NCBI GenBank assembly: GCA_963708095.1
Contig: OY970182.1
Span: 3,720,001-3,784,000, forward strand
Direction of reading: 5' to 3'
DNA: 64,000 nucleotides
From: JAJZVS01 sp963708095
GTDB lineage: Bacteria > Pseudomonadota > Alphaproteobacteria > Acetobacterales > Acetobacteraceae
Shown: positions 44,234-52,721 of the stretch, piece after piece
Layout: the number at the start of each line of letters is the position of its first letter
Numbering within the stretch: position 1 is the first letter of the stretch
Notes under the pieces: model-generated
Database searches by the model: none
What the model saw: only the letters and a program-made list of their open reading frames with translations
What the model was told of the DNA's origin: nothing
Translations under genes and position numbers: made by a program

Positions 44234-45076
44234 ATGCCCGACCATGCTCTGCAGCCCGAGATCGACCAGCTTTGGGAGCGGCGCGAGACGCTCTCCCCGG
44301 CTACCGGCGGGGCGGCGCGCGGGACGGTGGAGGCGGCGCTCGAGGCGCTCGACTCCGGTGTGGTTCGTGTGGCCGAGCCGGTTGCGGGCGGGGGCTGGCA
44401 GGTGAACCAGTGGCTCAAGAAGGCCGTGCTGCTGTCCTTCCGCCTGACCGAGTCGGCGCCGATGGCTGGTCCCGGCGGAGCGCCGGTGTTCGACAAGGTG
44501 GCGATGAAATTCGCCGGCTGGGGAGAGAACCGGTTCCGCGAGGCGGGCTTCCGCGCCGTGCCGGGCGCCGTGGTACGCCGCTCCGCCTATATCGCCCCGG
44601 GGGCGGTGCTGATGCCGTGCTTCGTCAACGTGGGCGCGCATGTCGGGCGCAACACCATGGTGGATACCTGGGCCACGGTCGGAAGTTGCGCGCAGATCGG
44701 CGCCAACTGCCATCTGTCGGGCGGCGTCGGCATCGGCGGCGTGCTGGAGCCGTTGCAGGCCGAGCCGGTTATCATCGAGGACGATTGCTTCATCGGCGCC
44801 CGTTCCGAAGTGGCCGAGGGCGTCATCGTGGAACGCGGCGCGGTGCTGTCGATGGGGGTGTTCATCGGCGCCTCCACCAAAGTGGTCGACCGCGCCACCG
44901 GGGAAATCCATATGGGCCGGGTGCCGGCCTATTCCGTGGTGGTACCGGGATCGTTGCCGGGTCGGGCGCTGCCGGACGGGTCGCCCGGGCCGTCGCTCTA
45001 TTGCGCGGTGATCGTCAAGCGGGTGGATGCAGGCACGCGGGCCAAGACGTCCATCAACGAATTGCTGCGCGATTGA
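44234..45076 (+). CDS. dapD: 2,3,4,5-tetrahydropyridine-2,6-dicarboxylate N-succinyltransferase
   Basis: A 280-residue trimeric acyltransferase of the succinylase branch of lysine and diaminopimelate synthesis. The middle and C-terminal parts carry left-handed beta-helix hexapeptide repeats (IAPGAVLMPCFVNVGAHVGRNTMVDTW and VIIEDDCFIGARSEVAEGVIVERGAVLSMG). Conserved family blocks include NQWLKKAVLLSFR near residue 58. It is directly followed by dapE, the desuccinylase of the same branch, with an overlapping stop. Confidence 0.96.
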   Translation: MPDHALQPEIDQLWERRETLSPATGGAARGTVEAALEALDSGVVRVAEPVAGGGWQVNQWLKKAVLLSFRLTESAPMAGPGGAPVFDKVAMKFAGWGENRFREAGFRAVPGAVVRRSAYIAPGAVLMPCFVNVGAHVGRNTMVDTWATVGSCAQIGANCHLSGGVGIGGVLEPLQAEPVIIEDDCFIGARSEVAEGVIVERGAVLSMGVFIGASTKVVDRATGEIHMGRVPAYSVVVPGSLPGRALPDGSPGPSLYCAVIVKRVDAGTRAKTSINELLRD

Positions 45077-46206
45077 CCGCTCCCGTGGCCGACCCCCTGC
45101 CACTCGCCCAGGCGCTGATCCGCTGTCCGTCCGTCACCCCGGCGGATGCCGGCGCGCAGGACGTGCTGGCCGTGGCGCTGGAGCGGCTGGGGTTTGCCGT
45201 CACCCGGTTGCGCTACGGCGAGACCGAGAACCTGTTCGCCCGCATCGGCACCGAAGGCCCGCACGCCTGTTTTGCCGGGCATACCGACGTGGTTCCGCCG
45301 GGGGATGCCGCCTGGGCCGGCGATCCGTTCGGGGCCGAGGTGCGCGACGGCGTGCTGTACGGCCGCGGCGCCTGCGATATGAAGGGTGCGATCGCCGCGT
45401 TCGTCGCCGCCTGCGCCGACCATCTGGGCGACGGACGCGCGCCGCGCGGTTCGATCAGCCTGCTCATCACCGGCGACGAGGAAGGGCCGGCGACCGACGG
45501 CACCGTGCGGGTGCTCGACTGGATGGCCGCGCAGGGCCAGGTGCCGGATTTCTGCCTGGTGGGCGAGCCGACCTGCCGCGCCCGGCTTGGCGACGTGATC
45601 AAGATCGGCCGTCGCGGCAGCCTGAATGCGAAGATCACCGTGCACGGCACCCAGGGCCACGTCGCCTACCCGCAGCGCGCCGACAATCCGGTGCATCGAC
45701 TGGTCCGCGCCCTGGCGGCGTTGACGGCCGCGCCGCTCGATGCCGGCAGCGATTTCTTCGAGCCGTCGTCCCTGCAGCTCACCTCGATCGACGTCGGCAA
45801 TCCGGCGACCAACGTAATCCCGACGCTGGCGCGCGCGGCACTGAACATCCGCTTCAACGACCGCCATTCCGGCGCTTCCCTCGCCGCCTGGCTGCGCGCG
45901 GCGGTCGGGCCGCATGCGGAGCGGTTCGACCTCGACGTGTCGATCAGCGGCGAATCCTTCCTCACCGCGCCCGGCCCGGCGGTGGAGGCATTGCGTGCGG
46001 CGGTGGCGGCGGAAACCGGGGTGGAGCCGGCCTTGGATACGGGCGGCGGAACGTCGGATGCCCGCTTCATCGCGCTTCACTGCAAGGTGGCGGAGTTCGG
46101 GCTGGTCGGCAGCTCCATGCACCAGGCGGACGAGCGCGTGCCGGTGGCGGAGCTGCGGGCGCTGGCCGGCACCTATCGGGCGGTGCTCGCCGGGTTCGGC
46201 GTCTAG
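45073..46206 (+). CDS. dapE: succinyl-diaminopimelate desuccinylase
   Basis: An approximately 377-residue zinc hydrolase that removes succinate from N-succinyl-LL-diaminopimelate. Metal ligands are visible in CFAGHTDVVPPGD (His, Asp), GRGACDMKGAIAAF (bridging Asp), ITGDEEGPATDGT (catalytic and ligand Glu) and the late GSSMHQADERV (His). The frame can start at TTG 45073, overlapping the dapD stop as TTGA, or at GTG 45085; neither has a strong ribosome binding site, so translation may depend on coupling to dapD. Confidence 0.94.
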   Translation: MTAPVADPLPLAQALIRCPSVTPADAGAQDVLAVALERLGFAVTRLRYGETENLFARIGTEGPHACFAGHTDVVPPGDAAWAGDPFGAEVRDGVLYGRGACDMKGAIAAFVAACADHLGDGRAPRGSISLLITGDEEGPATDGTVRVLDWMAAQGQVPDFCLVGEPTCRARLGDVIKIGRRGSLNAKITVHGTQGHVAYPQRADNPVHRLVRALAALTAAPLDAGSDFFEPSSLQLTSIDVGNPATNVIPTLARAALNIRFNDRHSGASLAAWLRAAVGPHAERFDLDVSISGESFLTAPGPAVEALRAAVAAETGVEPALDTGGGTSDARFIALHCKVAEFGLVGSSMHQADERVPVAELRALAGTYRAVLAGFGV

Positions 46207-46207
46207 C

Positions 46208-46822
46208 ATGAGCGGGATACCGGACCGCAGGCAGCCGCCGCGGGGGGGCAACATCGTGCTCGGCATGCTGCTGCTCGCGCGCGGGAAGGCCGAGGGGCTC
46301 GACCAGTTCGGCTATACGGTGCAGGCGTTCCTCTCCAGCCTGGCGCCGCTGATCGCGGTGCCGGTGGTCGGCTACCTGCTGCTCGCCGTGCGTGGCGGCG
46401 AGCCGGCGCGGGCCGGCGGCGAGCTTGCTGCGCTGGCGGAGCTGCTGGGCACGATCTGCGCGCTGCTGGCGCCGGCGGTGCTGTCGTTCGAGCTGGCGAA
46501 GCTGTGGCAGCGGCAGGTGCTGTGGCTGCGCTACGCGACGGCGCTGAACTGGAGCCAGTGGGTGATCCCGCTGCTCGCCTCGGTGCTGCTGCTGGTGGGC
46601 TATCCGCTGCTGGCGTCGGCGCTGCCGAACCAACTGGCGCTCGGCCTGGTGGGGATCGCGATTGGCGGCTATGCGCTGTGGCTGCACTGGTTCATTGCCC
46701 GGCACGGGCTTTCCTTGTCGCGCCTGCGGGCGGTGGTGCTGGTCGTGGCGGTCAACATCGTGACCGGCGTGCTGGTGCTGGGGCCGCGGTTGCTCGCCTT
46801 GGGGACGGGGCACACCGGGTGA
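46208..46822 (+). CDS. membrane protein, first of a tandem paralogous pair
   Basis: A 204-residue inner-membrane protein with about five hydrophobic segments. It begins one base after the dapE stop. The opening GGNIVLGMLLLARGKAEGLDQFG resembles the opening LRGALLLARGRPEGLREMP of the next protein, and both have a W/Y-rich middle helix (LRYATALNWSQWVIPLL versus FIAVWNWVNVVQYLLLL). They are probably the products of a tandem duplication. I do not recognise a named family. The dap-operon position is conserved only as far as this window shows. Confidence 0.8.
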   Translation: MSGIPDRRQPPRGGNIVLGMLLLARGKAEGLDQFGYTVQAFLSSLAPLIAVPVVGYLLLAVRGGEPARAGGELAALAELLGTICALLAPAVLSFELAKLWQRQVLWLRYATALNWSQWVIPLLASVLLLVGYPLLASALPNQLALGLVGIAIGGYALWLHWFIARHGLSLSRLRAVVLVVAVNIVTGVLVLGPRLLALGTGHTG

Positions 46823-47385
46823 TGCCCGGCGCCCCCGCGCTGTCGGGGCTGCGCGGGGCGCTGCTGCTGGCACGCGGCCGGCCGGAGGGGCTGCGCGAGA
46901 TGCCCGCCGACATGGCGGGCGCGGCGCGCAGCTTCCGGGCCGCGGCGGTCGGTCTGCCGCCGTTCCTGATCCTGCTCGCCGTCGGCGCGCGGCAGGGCGG
47001 CACAGTGCTCACCGCGCCAGACCTGATCCTGCAGGTGCTGGGCTACGTCATCTCCTGGGCGGGCTATGCGGTGCTGTCGCACCGGCTGGTCGCGGCGCTG
47101 GGGAAGGAGGCGCGCTGGCCGCGCTTCATCGCGGTCTGGAACTGGGTCAACGTGGTGCAGTACCTGCTGCTGCTCGCCGGCGTTCTGCCCGCGCTGGCGG
47201 GCGCGCCGGTCTGGCTCGCGCAGACGGCGGTTCTGCTCGGCCAGGGCTGGGCGCTGTGGCTGGAATGGTACGCGATCCGGCTGGCGCTCGACACGACCGG
47301 GCGGCTCGCCGCGACGGTGATGGCGCCGGATGTGGTGCTCGGGGTGGTGGTGGCGTTGGCGCTGGCGGCGGCGGGCGCGGGCTGA
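46822..47385 (+). CDS. membrane protein, second of a tandem paralogous pair
   Basis: A 187-residue inner-membrane protein with about four or five hydrophobic segments, overlapping the previous stop by one base (TGATG). It shares the LLARGxxEGL start and the W-N-W central helix with its neighbour. It lacks a signal peptide cleavage site. The pair may form a hetero-oligomer. Function is unknown; cell-envelope work is suggested only by the dapDE context. Confidence 0.8.
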   Translation: MPGAPALSGLRGALLLARGRPEGLREMPADMAGAARSFRAAAVGLPPFLILLAVGARQGGTVLTAPDLILQVLGYVISWAGYAVLSHRLVAALGKEARWPRFIAVWNWVNVVQYLLLLAGVLPALAGAPVWLAQTAVLLGQGWALWLEWYAIRLALDTTGRLAATVMAPDVVLGVVVALALAAAGAG

Positions 47386-47476
47386 GGCCGGCGCGACGGC
47401 GGCGGAAGGGGCTGCGATCCGCGGCCGTGCCGGCGCGGAATGGATGCATCTGCGTTTCGTCCCCGCTAACCTATGG

Positions 47477-47485
47477 TTATCCACA
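47477..47485 (+). promoter_or_regulatory. perfect DnaA box upstream of dnaB
   Basis: TTATCCACA at 47477-47485 matches the consensus DnaA box exactly. It lies 51 bases before the GTG start of dnaB. A single box is not an origin, but it could let DnaA control dnaB transcription. Because 9-bp matches arise by chance, confidence in function is moderate. Confidence 0.5.
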
Positions 47486-47535
47486 GCGTCCGCCCCTGCC
47501 CCCGTCGGGGCGGCCGGGCTACACTCGCCCTGCCC

Positions 47536-49029
47536 GTGAACACCATCGACCCCCCTCTGCTCGGCCTGTCCCAGCGCCTGCCGCCCAGCAACCAGGCGGC
47601 GGAGCAGGCGCTGCTCGGCGCGCTGCTCGCCAACAACAAGGCCTATGAGCGAGTTTCGGAATTCCTGGTCCCCGAGCATTTCGTCGACCCGGTCCACGGC
47701 CGCATCTATCAGGCGATTTCGCGGCGGATCGAGGCCGGGCAGCTTGCCGACGCGATCACCCTGAAGGCCGAGTTCGAGCATTCCGGCGTGCTCGATGAGG
47801 TCGGCGGCACCGCCTATCTCGGCCAGTTGCTCACCGCCATGGTCGGCATCATCAATGCCGGCGAGTACGGCCGCGCCGTGCACGACGCCTGGCTGCGCCG
47901 GCAGTTGATCGACGTCGGCGAGACGGTGGTGAACAACGCCTTCGGCGCCGACCCCGAGCTCGACGGCATCAAGCAGATCGAGGCGGCGGAGCAGGCGCTG
48001 TTCGATCTCGCCACCGACGGCGGGAGCAGCGGCGGCTTCGTCAGTTTCGAGCGCGCGCTGACCGACGCGATCCAGGGCGCCGAGCGCGCCTTCCACCGCT
48101 CCGGCCATGTCTCCGGCCTGTCCTACGGCCTGCGCGACATGGACGCGAAGACCGGCGGGCTGCATCCCTCCGACCTGCTGATCCTGGCCGGGCGGCCGGG
48201 CATGGGCAAGACCGCGCTCGCCACCAAGATCGCCTTCGGTGCGGCGAAGGCGCTACTCGCCGAGGCGCGCGCGGTGGGGCCGGATGCGCTGCCGAAGGCG
48301 TCGATCGCGGTGTTTTCTCTTGAAATGAGCGCCGAGCAGCTGGCGACCCGCCTGTTATCGGAGGAGGCGCGCATCTCCGGCGACCGCATCCGCCGCGGCG
48401 ACATCGGGCAGAAGGAGTTCGACACGTTCGTGCAGGTCTCGCGCGAGATCGCCGGCCTGCCGATCCAGATCGACGACACGCCGGCGATCACCCTGTCGGC
48501 GATGCGCACTCGCTGCCGGCGGCTCAAGCGCACCAAGGGGCTGGCGCTGGTGGTGGTGGATTACCTGCAACTGATGCGCCCGTCCGCCGGTACCCGGCCG
48601 GAGAACCGGGTGCTGGAGATCAGCCAGATCACCCAGGGGCTGAAGGCGATCGCCAAGGAGCTGGCGGTGCCGGTGCTGGCGCTGTCGCAGCTTTCCCGTG
48701 CGGTCGAAAGCCGGGAGGACAAGCGCCCGCAGCTTTCGGACCTGCGCGAATCCGGCACGATCGAGCAGGACGCCGATTCGGTGATGTTCATCTATCGCGA
48801 CGAATATTACCTTGCGCAGAAGATGCCGAAGGAGATGGCGTTCGACAACGGCGACAAGTTCCAGGGCGCGATCGACAAGTGGCAGCAGGACATGGACCGC
48901 GCGCACAACAAGGCAGAGGTGATCATCGCCAAGCAGCGCCACGGGCCGACCGGGAAGATCGATCTGTTCTTCGAGGCGGAGTTCACCCGCTTCGGCGATC
49001 TGGATCTTGCTCACAGCGGGTATGACTGA
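47536..49029 (+). CDS. dnaB: replicative DNA helicase
   Basis: A 497-residue hexameric helicase that unwinds DNA at the replication fork. The N-terminal domain begins at LPPSNQAAEQALLGALLANN. The RecA-like ATPase has Walker A GRPGMGKTALATK, the FSLEMSAEQLATRLLSEEA block, Walker B LVVVDYLQLMRP and the arginine-finger region KQRHGPTGKIDLFFE. GTG 47536 gives the usual start; an in-frame ATG at 47473 would add 21 atypical residues and overlap the DnaA box. No intein is present. alr and mlaEF follow on the same strand. Confidence 0.96.
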   Translation: MNTIDPPLLGLSQRLPPSNQAAEQALLGALLANNKAYERVSEFLVPEHFVDPVHGRIYQAISRRIEAGQLADAITLKAEFEHSGVLDEVGGTAYLGQLLTAMVGIINAGEYGRAVHDAWLRRQLIDVGETVVNNAFGADPELDGIKQIEAAEQALFDLATDGGSSGGFVSFERALTDAIQGAERAFHRSGHVSGLSYGLRDMDAKTGGLHPSDLLILAGRPGMGKTALATKIAFGAAKALLAEARAVGPDALPKASIAVFSLEMSAEQLATRLLSEEARISGDRIRRGDIGQKEFDTFVQVSREIAGLPIQIDDTPAITLSAMRTRCRRLKRTKGLALVVVDYLQLMRPSAGTRPENRVLEISQITQGLKAIAKELAVPVLALSQLSRAVESREDKRPQLSDLRESGTIEQDADSVMFIYRDEYYLAQKMPKEMAFDNGDKFQGAIDKWQQDMDRAHNKAEVIIAKQRHGPTGKIDLFFEAEFTRFGDLDLAHSGYD

Positions 49030-49030
49030 G

Positions 49031-49395
49031 GCGGTGCCTTTCTCCCCTCCCCTTGCGGGAGGGGCTGGGGGAGGGGGGCCGCTGGCCGCGGGTCTGCCGA
49101 TGGACGCGTGCGGCGCGACCCCTCTCCCGCCTTGGTCCGCTTCGCGGCGCAAACCCGCAGGAGGAGGGGAGAGGCACCCCGCATCGTGCGATCGATGCGC
49201 CACCGGGGATGAAAACGGCGGCGGCAGTCCTGCCACCGATCCGCACCACGCCCGGCCCGCCGCCGTGGACGAACATCACCTCTCCCGCGCGGCGGGAGAG
49301 GTCGCCCCGCGCGGCGGGGCGGGTGAGGGCGCGGCGGGCGGGACCCTGACCCGGTTCGCTGCGCGAACCGACTTCTCCCGTCAGGCGGGAGAGGT
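49031..49395. repeat. cluster of GGGAGAGG-type palindromes between dnaB and alr
   Basis: GCGGTGCCTTTCTCCCCTCC (49031-49050) has an imperfect inverted partner at 49163-49182. Further hairpins are 49278-49302 (ACCTCTCCCGC / GCGGGAGAGGT), 49352-49370 (CGGTTCGC / GCGAACCG) and 49371-49395. This fills the roughly 430-base gap between dnaB and alr. The hairpins are the same type as at 24.4 and 42.3 kb. No gene with its own motif is visible here. Confidence 0.75.
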
Positions 49396-49459
49396 GCAGC
49401 AGCGCCGAGCCGATCCGCCGAGCGGGCGTTTTCACAGCAGGCAGGGGGGCGATCCTTCC

Positions 49460-50542
49460 TTGCGAGCCGGGGCGGTGCTGGAAGTCGATCTGGGCGCTGT
49501 CGTCGCCAACTGGCGCCGTCTCGCGGCGCTGCATCCGTCCGGCCCTGTGGCGGGGGTGGTGAAAGCGGATGCCTACGGGCTCGGCGCGGCTGCGGTGGCA
49601 CCGGCGCTGGCCGACGCCGGGTGCCGGCACTTCTTCGTGGCCATCCTGGACGAAGCGCTGGCACTGCGCCCGCTGTTGCCGGGAGCGGCGCTGGCGGTGC
49701 TCGGCGGGCCGTTACCCGGCACCGAGGCCGACTATGTCGCGCACGACCTCACCCCGGTGCTGAACACGCTCGCCGAGGTCGACGCCTGGGGCGCCGCCGC
49801 GCGCCAGGCGGGCCGGGCGTTGCCGGCGCTCCTGCACGTCGATACCGGCATGGCACGGCTCGGTCTGGACCCGTCGGCGCTGGCGGCACTGCGCGACGAT
49901 CCGGGGCGGCTGGGCGGGATCGACCTGCGCTATGTGATGACGCACCTCGTGTCGGCCGAACTGCCCGCGGACCCGCTGAATGCCGCCCAGGCGCGACGCT
50001 TCGCTGCCGCCTGCGCGCTGCTGCCGCCGGCACCGCGCAGCTTCGCGAATTCGTCCGGGATTTTCCTCGGGCCCGCGTTCGGCTCCGACCTTGCCCGCCC
50101 GGGCGCGGCGCTGTGGGGGATCAACCCGACGCCGGGGCAGCCCAACCCGATGCGGCCGGTGGTGCGGCTGCGCGTGCGCGTGCTGGCGCTGCGCACCATC
50201 GGGCCGGGCGAGAGCGTGGGCTACAACGCCACCTTCACCGCGGCCCGGCCGACCCGCATCGCCACCGCGGCGATCGGCTACGCCGACGGCTGGCGGCGGT
50301 CGCTGTCCAACTGCGCGACGGCGGTCTTTGACGGCGCACGGGTCCCGCTGGTAGGGCGTGTGTCCATGGATCTCACGACATTCGACGCGACCGACCATCC
50401 GGGGATCGTCCCGGGCGCCTGGCTCGACCTGATCGGGCCGGGACAGGATGTGGACGCAGTCGCCGACGCCGCCGGGACCAACGGCTACGCGGTGCTGACC
50501 GGCCTCGGGGCGCGCGTGCAGCGGGTGTACCTGCCCGCGTGA
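49460..50542 (+). CDS. alr: alanine racemase
   Basis: A 360-residue PLP enzyme making D-alanine for peptidoglycan. The PLP lysine is K35 in GVVKADAYGLGA, and the second catalytic residue is the Tyr in GESVGYNATFTA. PLVGRVSMDLTTFD is a further family signature. The frame is open far upstream through the repeats, so the start was set at TTG 49460, preceded by CAGGGGGGCGA, which gives the normal length. GTG 49475 is the alternative. The stop overlaps the mlaE start (GTGA). Confidence 0.93.
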   Translation: MRAGAVLEVDLGAVVANWRRLAALHPSGPVAGVVKADAYGLGAAAVAPALADAGCRHFFVAILDEALALRPLLPGAALAVLGGPLPGTEADYVAHDLTPVLNTLAEVDAWGAAARQAGRALPALLHVDTGMARLGLDPSALAALRDDPGRLGGIDLRYVMTHLVSAELPADPLNAAQARRFAAACALLPPAPRSFANSSGIFLGPAFGSDLARPGAALWGINPTPGQPNPMRPVVRLRVRVLALRTIGPGESVGYNATFTAARPTRIATAAIGYADGWRRSLSNCATAVFDGARVPLVGRVSMDLTTFDATDHPGIVPGAWLDLIGPGQDVDAVADAAGTNGYAVLTGLGARVQRVYLPA

Positions 50543-51324
50543 ACGCGCTGCTCGACAGTCTCGCCGCGGTCGGCCGGGCGGCGATCGCGCTGCTGCGCGA
50601 AGCCGGCGCCGTGGCCCTGTTCGCGCTGGAGGCGATCTCGCACCTCGCGCGCCCGCCCTTCTACGCCCGCCGCTTCGGCCGCGCGCTGATGGAGATGGGA
50701 TTCTTCAGCCTGCCGGTGGTCGCGCTGACCGCGATCTTCACCGGCATGGTGCTGGCCTTGCAGAGCTACACCGGGTTTTCCCGCTTCAACGCGGCGAGCG
50801 CGATCGCCAACGTGGTGGTGATCTCCATCACCCGCGAGCTCGGCCCCGTGCTCGCCGGGCTGATGGTGGCGGGACGCGTCGGGGCGGCCACCGCGGCCGA
50901 GATCGGTACCATGCGCGTAACCGACCAGATCGACGCGCTGTCCACCCTGTCCACCGACCCGATGAAATACCTGGTGGTGCCGCGGCTGCTCGCCGGCATC
51001 GTCGCGCTGCCGCTGCTGGTCGTGGTGGCGGACATCCTGGGCGTGATGGGTGGGTTCGTCGTTTCGGCGGTGAAGCTCGGCTTCGCGCCGGAGGTCTACC
51101 TGCACAACACGTTCAGCTTCATGCAGACGTCGGACGTGGTCTCCGGCCTCGTGAAGGCGGCGGTGTTCGGGTTCCTGATCGCGCTGCTAGGCTGCTACCG
51201 CGGCTACACGAGCCGTGGCGGGGCGGAAGGTGTGGGCGCGGCCACGACCGGCGCGGTGGTCACCGCCTCGATCCTGATCCTGGCGTTCGACTACGGGCTG
51301 ACGGTGCTGTTCTTCAGCCGATGA
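50539..51324 (+). CDS. mlaE: MlaE-type lipid ABC transporter permease
   Basis: A 261-residue inner-membrane permease of the Mla phospholipid-transport system. The core blocks FTGMVLALQSYTGFSRF, TRELGPVLAGLMVAGRVGAATAAEIGTMRVTDQIDAL and the MKYLVVPRLLAGIVALPLL helix are typical. It is coupled to alr in front and to mlaF behind by four-base overlaps. The mlaD, mlaC and mlaA partners are not in the window. Confidence 0.95.
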   Translation: MNALLDSLAAVGRAAIALLREAGAVALFALEAISHLARPPFYARRFGRALMEMGFFSLPVVALTAIFTGMVLALQSYTGFSRFNAASAIANVVVISITRELGPVLAGLMVAGRVGAATAAEIGTMRVTDQIDALSTLSTDPMKYLVVPRLLAGIVALPLLVVVADILGVMGGFVVSAVKLGFAPEVYLHNTFSFMQTSDVVSGLVKAAVFGFLIALLGCYRGYTSRGGAEGVGAATTGAVVTASILILAFDYGLTVLFFSR

Positions 51325-52097
51325 GCGCCACGCTTCCCCGGCTTCGGATCCGCGGCCTGCGCAAGTCGTTCGGGACCAAGACGGTGCTGGACGGCATCGA
51401 CCTCGACGTTGCCGCCGGCACGTCGATGGTGGTGATCGGGGGATCGGGGTCGGGCAAGTCGGTGCTGCTGAAATGCATCCTGGGACTGATCGCGCCCGAC
51501 GCGGGCACGATCGAGCTGGACGGGCGGGACCTGCTCGCGCTGCGGCGGCGGGAGCGGGCGGTCGAGCGGGCGCGGATCGGCATGTTGTTCCAGAACGGGG
51601 CGCTGTTCGACAGCCTGCCGGTCTGGGAGAACGTGGCCTTCGGCCTGCTGGCACGGCGCCTGGTCTCGCGCCGGGACGCGCGGGCGCGGGCGGGCGATCT
51701 GCTCGCGCAGGTGGGCCTGGCGCCGGGGGTGGGGGAGTTGTCGCCGGCGGAGCTGTCGGGCGGGATGCAGAAGCGGGTGGCGCTGGCGCGCGCGATCGCG
51801 GCGCAGCCGGACATCCTGTTCTTCGACGAGCCGACGACGGGGCTGGACCCGATCATGGGGGCGGTGATCGACGGGCTGATCGTCGATTGCGTGAAGCGGC
51901 TGGGCAGCACGGCGGTGGCGATCACGCACGACATGGCGAGCGCGACCCGCATCGGCGATGCGGCGGCGATGATCCATCGCGGGAAGATCATCTGGTCGGG
52001 GCCGGCGGCGTCGTTGTTCGACAGCGGGAATGCGGAGGTTGATCAGTTCACGCATGGGCGGCGCGAGGGGCCGATCCAGATGGAGCTGCGGCGGTAA
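51321..52097 (+). CDS. mlaF: MlaF-type ABC transporter ATP-binding protein
   Basis: A 258-residue ATPase for MlaE. Walker A is GGSGSGKSVLLK near residue 40, the signature ELSGGMQKRVALARA near 150 and Walker B DILFFDEPTTGLDPI near 172. The start overlaps the mlaE stop as ATGA. The run of genes dnaB-alr-mlaE-mlaF ends here; the following DNA changes character at an IS630 relic. Confidence 0.95.
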   Translation: MSATLPRLRIRGLRKSFGTKTVLDGIDLDVAAGTSMVVIGGSGSGKSVLLKCILGLIAPDAGTIELDGRDLLALRRRERAVERARIGMLFQNGALFDSLPVWENVAFGLLARRLVSRRDARARAGDLLAQVGLAPGVGELSPAELSGGMQKRVALARAIAAQPDILFFDEPTTGLDPIMGAVIDGLIVDCVKRLGSTAVAITHDMASATRIGDAAAMIHRGKIIWSGPAASLFDSGNAEVDQFTHGRREGPIQMELRR

Positions 52098-52188
52098 GGG
52101 CTATGGCCGGTCCCGTCTGCCCGTGCGCGGGCACGCCGATGCAGCGCGTGGCACGGATGCTGACACCAGCTTCGATTCGGTCGAGGCC

Positions 52189-52410
52189 CTGATGCGACTT
52201 GTTGTGCAGACCGGCGAGGCCCGCCTCGTTGTAGCGGTGCACCCCGTCGCGCAGCGTCTGCCGGTCCATGCCCGCGGCGTGCGCCGCGTCAGGGCGGGCG
52301 CTGCCTTCCAGCGCCAGCATCCGGCGCAACGCCGCCACCTCCTGGCTGCGCGGCGCCGCAGCGCGCAGAGCCGCTGCATCCAGCTCCGTCCGCGTGATCG
52401 CAACCGTCAG
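52189..52410 (-). pseudogene. IS630-type transposase N-terminal remnant
   Basis: The minus strand from 52410 reads LTVAITRTELDAAALRAAA, then RRMLALEGSARPDAAHAAG and MDRQTLRDGVHRYNEAGLAG. This is the N-terminal helix-turn-helix half of an IS630 transposase. Similarity fades after about 52189, no ATG begins the frame, and the DDE catalytic domain is absent. It marks the left edge of the metal-transport island. Confidence 0.7.
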
Positions 52411-52721
52411 GACACAACCAAATGGCGGTCCGTATCATACCAGCGGCCCCGGCCAATTCCTCGTCCGGCGTCCACCTGGCCGCTGGTATGTCCTTGATTT
52501 TGCGCATGGCCGCCCGCCAACCCCATGCGCGATACCGGCCGGCCGAAGAGGCCGCCGGTATCACCCTTCACCTCCGGCGCTGGGCAGGCAACGACCGCAA
52601 CCTGACGCGAGTTGAGCGCCTTGAGATCCCGTCATGCACCGAGATACAAGGCGCTCGTCCCTGCGGTATCGAGCCGCCCGGATCGAAATCGCGCGAGGCA
52701 GCGGGCCTCCGTTCGATGCCG
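52411..52721. other. intergenic stretch without recognised gene
   Basis: About 310 bases between the transposase relic and the Nramp gene. It is less GC-rich than the flanks and contains short open frames with no motif and no good ribosome binding site. Possibly scrambled mobile-element DNA. Confidence 0.4.

Noticed and set aside
47477..47485. DnaA box considered as part of a replication origin
   Set aside because: Only one box is present, with no AT-rich unwinding region, dnaA, parAB or gidA nearby.
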